From: Chondrus crispus
Taxonomy: Eukaryota > Rhodophyta > Florideophyceae > Gigartinales > Gigartinaceae
Direction of reading: 5' to 3'
Length of the DNA: 64,000 nt
NCBI RefSeq assembly: GCF_000350225.1
Contig: NW_005178511.1
Location: 192,919-256,918 of the forward strand
The number at the start of each line of letters is the position of its first letter. Positions within the stretch are counted from its first letter, which is position 1. The notes under the pieces were generated by a model. The model did not search any database. It was not told the DNA's origin and saw nothing but the letters and a program-made list of their open reading frames with translations. A program made the translations under genes and the position numbers. This document shows, one piece after another, positions 60,311 to 64,000 of the stretch.

Positions 60311-62929
60311 CTATTCCGTTTCCAAACCTGCCGTCCCCGTCTCCCCATTTGCTGCGTTTCCGCCGCCACCATCATTCCCTGGTCGCTTCCCGATGCGTGG
60401 CTTGCCCTTGACCGCGTCCCCGAGCACCCACTCCATTCGCTTGAGCTTGGCGACCAGTTTTTTCACCTCGCCCTTCTCCATTCTCCGCCGCGATCCCGAC
60501 GCGCGTTGCTGCACTCGATCAATCTCCCCGACATCTCCGTTCCCTATAACCGCCTCTCGCAACTGATCGTAAACCTCCTTGACAATGCTCCACTCCTGAA
60601 TCTCCTGCCGGTTCGCCAAGATGCTGCTCGCCATAGCCGAGTACGTAACCGCATCCGCCTCCTGATCATCGTCCTCTCGCAGCATTTCATACACCTCGAC
60701 CGCCACTTTCCACCCGCCGCCTCGCATGCTGCCTGCATAGATCGCCGCGTTGTAACAATGCGTCGTTGGCGCCGGGATCAGAGCTAGCGTCCCCTTGGCC
60801 TCCCGCATCCCCTTTAGCAACTCCACAGCCCGCTGCCACTGTCCAACTCGTCCACACCCGTCTATGAGCGCCGTCCACGCATATGTGTCCGTCAGCCCTA
60901 GACCCACGTCTTGCATTTCTCCGACCAGCCGGAAAGCCTTGTCAATCCACCCATTGCGCGAGCAAATGCGAATAACGATGGAATATGTGATTTCGTCCGA
61001 AACTATTCCCTTCCTCTTCATTCCTTCGAGGAGTCCTAAACACACGCCCTGGTACCGTTCCACCCGCCCTGTGTAGTCCAGAACAACGTTGCAAACAACC
61101 GCAGTCGCGAGTCGCTTCCAAACGAGCCACCCGAATACTGAAATCGCCTCATCCGCTCGCCTGGCTTCAAACAGCACCGTAAGAAGCAAACCGTGCGTTT
61201 TCGCATCCAACGTACTTCCTTCTTTGATGCAACTCCGAAACAACGCCATGGCCGTTGTCGCATCTTTGGTTATTCGGTAAATTTTCAACTCAAGTAACAC
61301 TCTTGTTGCATCAATCTTCATCCCCGGCACTTTCCTCATCTCTTCATTAAGCTTCACGGCTTCTTCTACATTCCCACATTGAATTAAAACGTCAAGCATA
61401 GAGTTGTAGGACACGAGGTCTGGTTTCACCCCGCTCTGCAGCATCACCTCCCACATGCGGAGCGCTACTCCCGCGCGCCTAGCCCTGCCCAAACTATGAA
61501 TGAGCACATTGTAAGTTGCGACGTCCGGGTTGTATCCGAATTTGGAAAACCAGTTCTCTAGCACATCCCGAGCGTCTCTGATCGATCCAAGCCCAATAAA
61601 AGTAGATATGCACGAGTTAAGCATAGTCACGTCAGGTTTCAAGTCAATGTCCTCCACCATTCGCCGCATAATAGTTTTGACTAATTCCAAAGTTTTCGTT
61701 GCTGGGGTTGAGGATTTCTTTGAGGCATGTACGAGCCTGGAAATGCGTTCTAGTGTCGGCCTACACAGACGATAGCGGGGTCCCCATTCAAAGAGAACGT
61801 CATGTCCAAGCTGAATATCACCCGTGCGCAGTGCAGTCTCAAACAGCGTCACTAAAACTTCTTCGTTTGGGTCGGTTTTCGTGTGCATCATCCCATCAAA
61901 GACCAGACGCGAGTTAGCCGCATCTCGAGCTTTGCAACATGATGCCACCGCCCCGGAGAAAATGAATATGTTAGGATTGACAGAATCAGAGTTGATCGCA
62001 GCCTGATAACTATGCATGACTTTAGAATGAAGACCAGCACGATGATAAGCAGAGATGACCGATGCGTAGGCCCTCTCATTCAGTGGGGTCTTTCTCGCTT
62101 GGAGGTCATCCAACACTCTCTCAAAAGATTCCATCACCCCACATTTCGCACATGCGGACAAGAGAGCAGAGCCAGAGATGGCGTTCGGCTGGAAACGAAA
62201 CAAATCTTTTGCTTTTGTCTCGAATATCTCCAGGTAGTGGGAGCTCCTGCTGAAGGCGCACATCTGAAACAAAATCGACATGGTGTAGTGGTCGGGGTTT
62301 ATCTGCTTCTCCAACATGGTGTCGAAAATTCTCAGGGCTACTTCGAGTTCACTGTCTGAATCATCTTTAAGGTCGTCCTGCCGTAACGCCCGGCTGTCGC
62401 GCAGCCCCAGGAGCATAGCATTAAAAGTTGTTGCATTTGATGCTGCCGGTATCGATTCTGACATTTTGAAGAGCTCCTCGTAAAGCTGCGCTGGAGACAT
62501 TGAAGGGTTCACCTGCCGAAGCTGTGCCGCTCGCACATGCAATACCTCATTCTTATAATTAGGATCTCTCTCAGCCTGTTGCTTCACACCCTCCAGCAAT
62601 TGCTTCGCCTCGCTCCATTTCCCTTCCTTTCGCAAACGTTGGGCAGATATAACTTCTCTCAAAATTATTGGTCGACCTCTTGGACGAGGATTTTTTCGCC
62701 TATCATGTCTTGCTCGGTGCGGCCTGGCCTGCGGCTCCGACCGTGATGCGAAGGGCCGAACAGAGAAATTCGCTATCCTCGGGCGGCCAAGCCTCCGCGG
62801 CGCTAAAGGGTCTAGGGTGACCGGCCTCCATGTAGAATGCGCAAGGGGAGAAGATGCTTGAAACCCCACTGCCTCGGCGATGCGTTGTTGCTTGCCATTC
62901 GTTCTCCTGTCATACCCTTCAAAAGACAT
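60311..62929 (-). CDS. Pentatricopeptide repeat protein, probably organellar
   Basis: An 872-aa intronless ORF with its ATG at 62929. PPR proteins bind organellar RNA in a sequence-specific way through tandem 35-residue helical pairs. The repeats are clear from about residue 160 to 740 (for example ATTFNAMLLGL, AYASVISAYHRAGL, VATYNVLIHSLGRA, LVSYNSMLDVLIQCG, EITYSIVIRICSRNG, YAWTALIDGCGRVG). I estimate 12-15. The N-terminus is Arg/Ser/Pro-rich and poor in acidic residues, consistent with a mitochondrial or plastid transit peptide. The C-terminus is basic (RMEWVLGDAVKGKPRIGKR). No DYW or SMR domain is seen. It is divergent to the ORF at 63529. Confidence 0.94.
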   Translation of the reverse strand: MSFEGYDRRTNGKQQRIAEAVGFQASSPLAHSTWRPVTLDPLAPRRLGRPRIANFSVRPFASRSEPQARPHRARHDRRKNPRPRGRPIILREVISAQRLRKEGKWSEAKQLLEGVKQQAERDPNYKNEVLHVRAAQLRQVNPSMSPAQLYEELFKMSESIPAASNATTFNAMLLGLRDSRALRQDDLKDDSDSELEVALRIFDTMLEKQINPDHYTMSILFQMCAFSRSSHYLEIFETKAKDLFRFQPNAISGSALLSACAKCGVMESFERVLDDLQARKTPLNERAYASVISAYHRAGLHSKVMHSYQAAINSDSVNPNIFIFSGAVASCCKARDAANSRLVFDGMMHTKTDPNEEVLVTLFETALRTGDIQLGHDVLFEWGPRYRLCRPTLERISRLVHASKKSSTPATKTLELVKTIMRRMVEDIDLKPDVTMLNSCISTFIGLGSIRDARDVLENWFSKFGYNPDVATYNVLIHSLGRARRAGVALRMWEVMLQSGVKPDLVSYNSMLDVLIQCGNVEEAVKLNEEMRKVPGMKIDATRVLLELKIYRITKDATTAMALFRSCIKEGSTLDAKTHGLLLTVLFEARRADEAISVFGWLVWKRLATAVVCNVVLDYTGRVERYQGVCLGLLEGMKRKGIVSDEITYSIVIRICSRNGWIDKAFRLVGEMQDVGLGLTDTYAWTALIDGCGRVGQWQRAVELLKGMREAKGTLALIPAPTTHCYNAAIYAGSMRGGGWKVAVEVYEMLREDDDQEADAVTYSAMASSILANRQEIQEWSIVKEVYDQLREAVIGNGDVGEIDRVQQRASGSRRRMEKGEVKKLVAKLKRMEWVLGDAVKGKPRIGKRPGNDGGGGNAANGETGTAGLETE

Positions 62930-63528
62930 GGGTCGAGATGCAGTTGTTCAGAAGCATCAATCTGCAAGTTCTTAAACTGGCGCGTTTCGTTATAGAAGAA
63001 CTTAATAAGGGCGAACTTCGTGCGGTAGCAACATATGACCTTTTAGCCATCGAGAATGCACAATTTGTCTTGGAGCATAACGAGATCCACGGCGGTTTTA
63101 GAGACCAGCCATTGAAAATGAGGCAGTTCTCATTCATGGTTGATTTTTTTGGATATTAACCCCACCCTGAAACTCTCTCCTCCCTTCCCTCAGACCATGC
63201 TACCCCACAATACTGCGAGTCTCTAGTCTCCAGGGTGACGGCAACGTGCCGACTTCGGCGCATTTAAGAACACCGCCGTCTTGTTCTCGGTACTTAACCG
63301 CTTGAAAACATCATGCACCTCGCAAAGAACAGGGAGCTGACGTTTGTGCCAACGTCTCCTCAAGCTTCTTTCCTTGGAGAGAAAAAACTCCAATCAACCG
63401 CCTATTCAACAACATCTCCCAGACGGAGACGTCTAACACACCGCACAAGTAAACGGCAGTGCCCTGCTCTCTCGATTCACTTCCTGGAGCCAGCCTATGC
63501 GCTCCCCGAATTCATAAACCACCTGGTC
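62930..63528. promoter_or_regulatory. Shared upstream region of two divergent genes
   Basis: About 600 bp lie between the PPR start and the ORF at 63529. The frame of the right-hand gene is open back to an ATG at 63313, which could be an alternative start. No clear TATA box was identified. Confidence 0.4.
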
Positions 63529-63906
63529 ATGTCGTGCGGCATCGGTCTGGCGGGCATCGCCGGCGCAAAAGCGACAGAGGAAGCGCGAGCACTCACGGCT
63601 GGCGATCAGAAAGCGGAACGCATGGACGAGCTTGCGAGAGATATTGACAGTCTGCGAAGGAGAAAGGAGTTGGCTAATGTCAGTCGAGAAAGGGACTGGG
63701 ATGATGTGGGCGTGGACCGTTATGCAAACGTAGTTGTCGAGCCCGAGGTTGTACCGGAACTGGAGTCTCATGATGATTTAGAGGCGTTTGACAAACTGCT
63801 GATGGATGCCCCCGCAGCGAAGCGAATGGCGCCGAAGAAAAGGTTTCCGGACGTCCACATGAGGCTGCCCGACCCAGCTGAGTTTGAGTTTGAAGATGAC
63901 GACTGA
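63529..63906 (+). CDS. Small acidic conserved-looking protein, function unknown
   Basis: 125 aa from the ATG at 63529 (MSCGIGLAGIAGAKATEEARALTAG). A longer start at 63313 would add 72 residues without family features. Features are a Gly/Ala-rich start, a charged helix (ERMDELARDIDSLRRRKELA) and a very acidic end (EFEFEDDD). I recognise no family. The codon pattern and the position divergent to the PPR gene suggest a real gene. Confidence 0.55.
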   Translation: MSCGIGLAGIAGAKATEEARALTAGDQKAERMDELARDIDSLRRRKELANVSRERDWDDVGVDRYANVVVEPEVVPELESHDDLEAFDKLLMDAPAAKRMAPKKRFPDVHMRLPDPAEFEFEDDD

Positions 63907-64000
63907 TATGGCCTACCTAAGCAGAAATCTATATATTATTTATGGGGGTATTTGTTCGTTCCTTCTCACGGGATGTTTGCAGGCGATTGCTGGGGATATA

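Noticed and set aside
62854-63159. 101-codon plus-strand ORF
   Set aside because: Starts antisense to the PPR N-terminus and has no family features; the divergent gene at 63529 is the better candidate.

Overview
The window is eukaryotic nuclear DNA. The genes are mostly intronless and densely packed: an SNF2-type remodeller of 1685 codons and a PPR protein of 872 codons have no introns, and the one spliced gene I could resolve (an SF3B5 homologue) has a single 98-nt GTAAGT...CAG intron. With the very high variety of transposons, this suggests a red alga with a repeat-rich genome. That is inference; an oomycete or another protist is not excluded from this sequence alone.

Positions 1-46756 are almost solid mobile DNA, partly nested. 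In order: an ORF on the minus strand that starts with a near copy of the histone H3 tail and continues into a papain-like protease domain (21-1484), headed by an interspersed repeat; a Ty1/copia element (2235-7419); a MULE whose transposase gene runs into its own terminal inverted repeat (7420-10107); a deleted PIF/Harbinger element (10675-11664); a solo LTR (11711-12397); a full-length Ty3/gypsy chromovirus with 923-bp LTRs and a long antisense ORF (12546-23260); a decayed Tc1/mariner (23331-24595); a frameshifted DDE_Tnp_4-type transposase (24945-26247); a piggyBac-type element (26572-29213); a 6.3-kb PIF/Harbinger with a Myb-like ORF, a broken transposase and what looks like a captured host kinase fragment (29296-35586), itself hit by a solo LTR (34200-34793); and a tyrosine-recombinase (DIRS/Ngaro-like) retrotransposon (35643-46494) hit by a third solo LTR (35687-36354) and by a gag-only LTR element with apparently identical 576-bp LTRs (39367-45213). 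Seven boundaries are supported by target-site duplications read directly from the sequence, and one insertion also by an empty paralogous site.

Positions 46757-64000 are host-like: an unrecognised membrane-associated ORF (47185-48045), a decayed ABC-F/EttA-like ATPase (49735-50269), a small secreted-type ORF (about 50679-50924), SF3B5 (50945-51357), NF-YC (52973-53806), a BRM/SNF2 ATPase (54103-59160), a glycine decarboxylase P-protein fragment beside a 100-N gap (59565-59730), a PPR protein (60311-62929) and a short divergent ORF (63529-63906).

Most notable: (1) the TE-associated protein with an H3-tail mimic that keeps K4, K14 and K23 but replaces K9, K18 and K27 with A, R and R, fused to a Q-C-H-D papain-like domain; (2) a kinase fragment carried inside a Harbinger element and interrupted by a 79-bp perfect palindrome; (3) the 541-codon antisense ORF of the chromovirus; (4) the gag-only LTR element with a 79-bp minisatellite that is open in all three sense frames.
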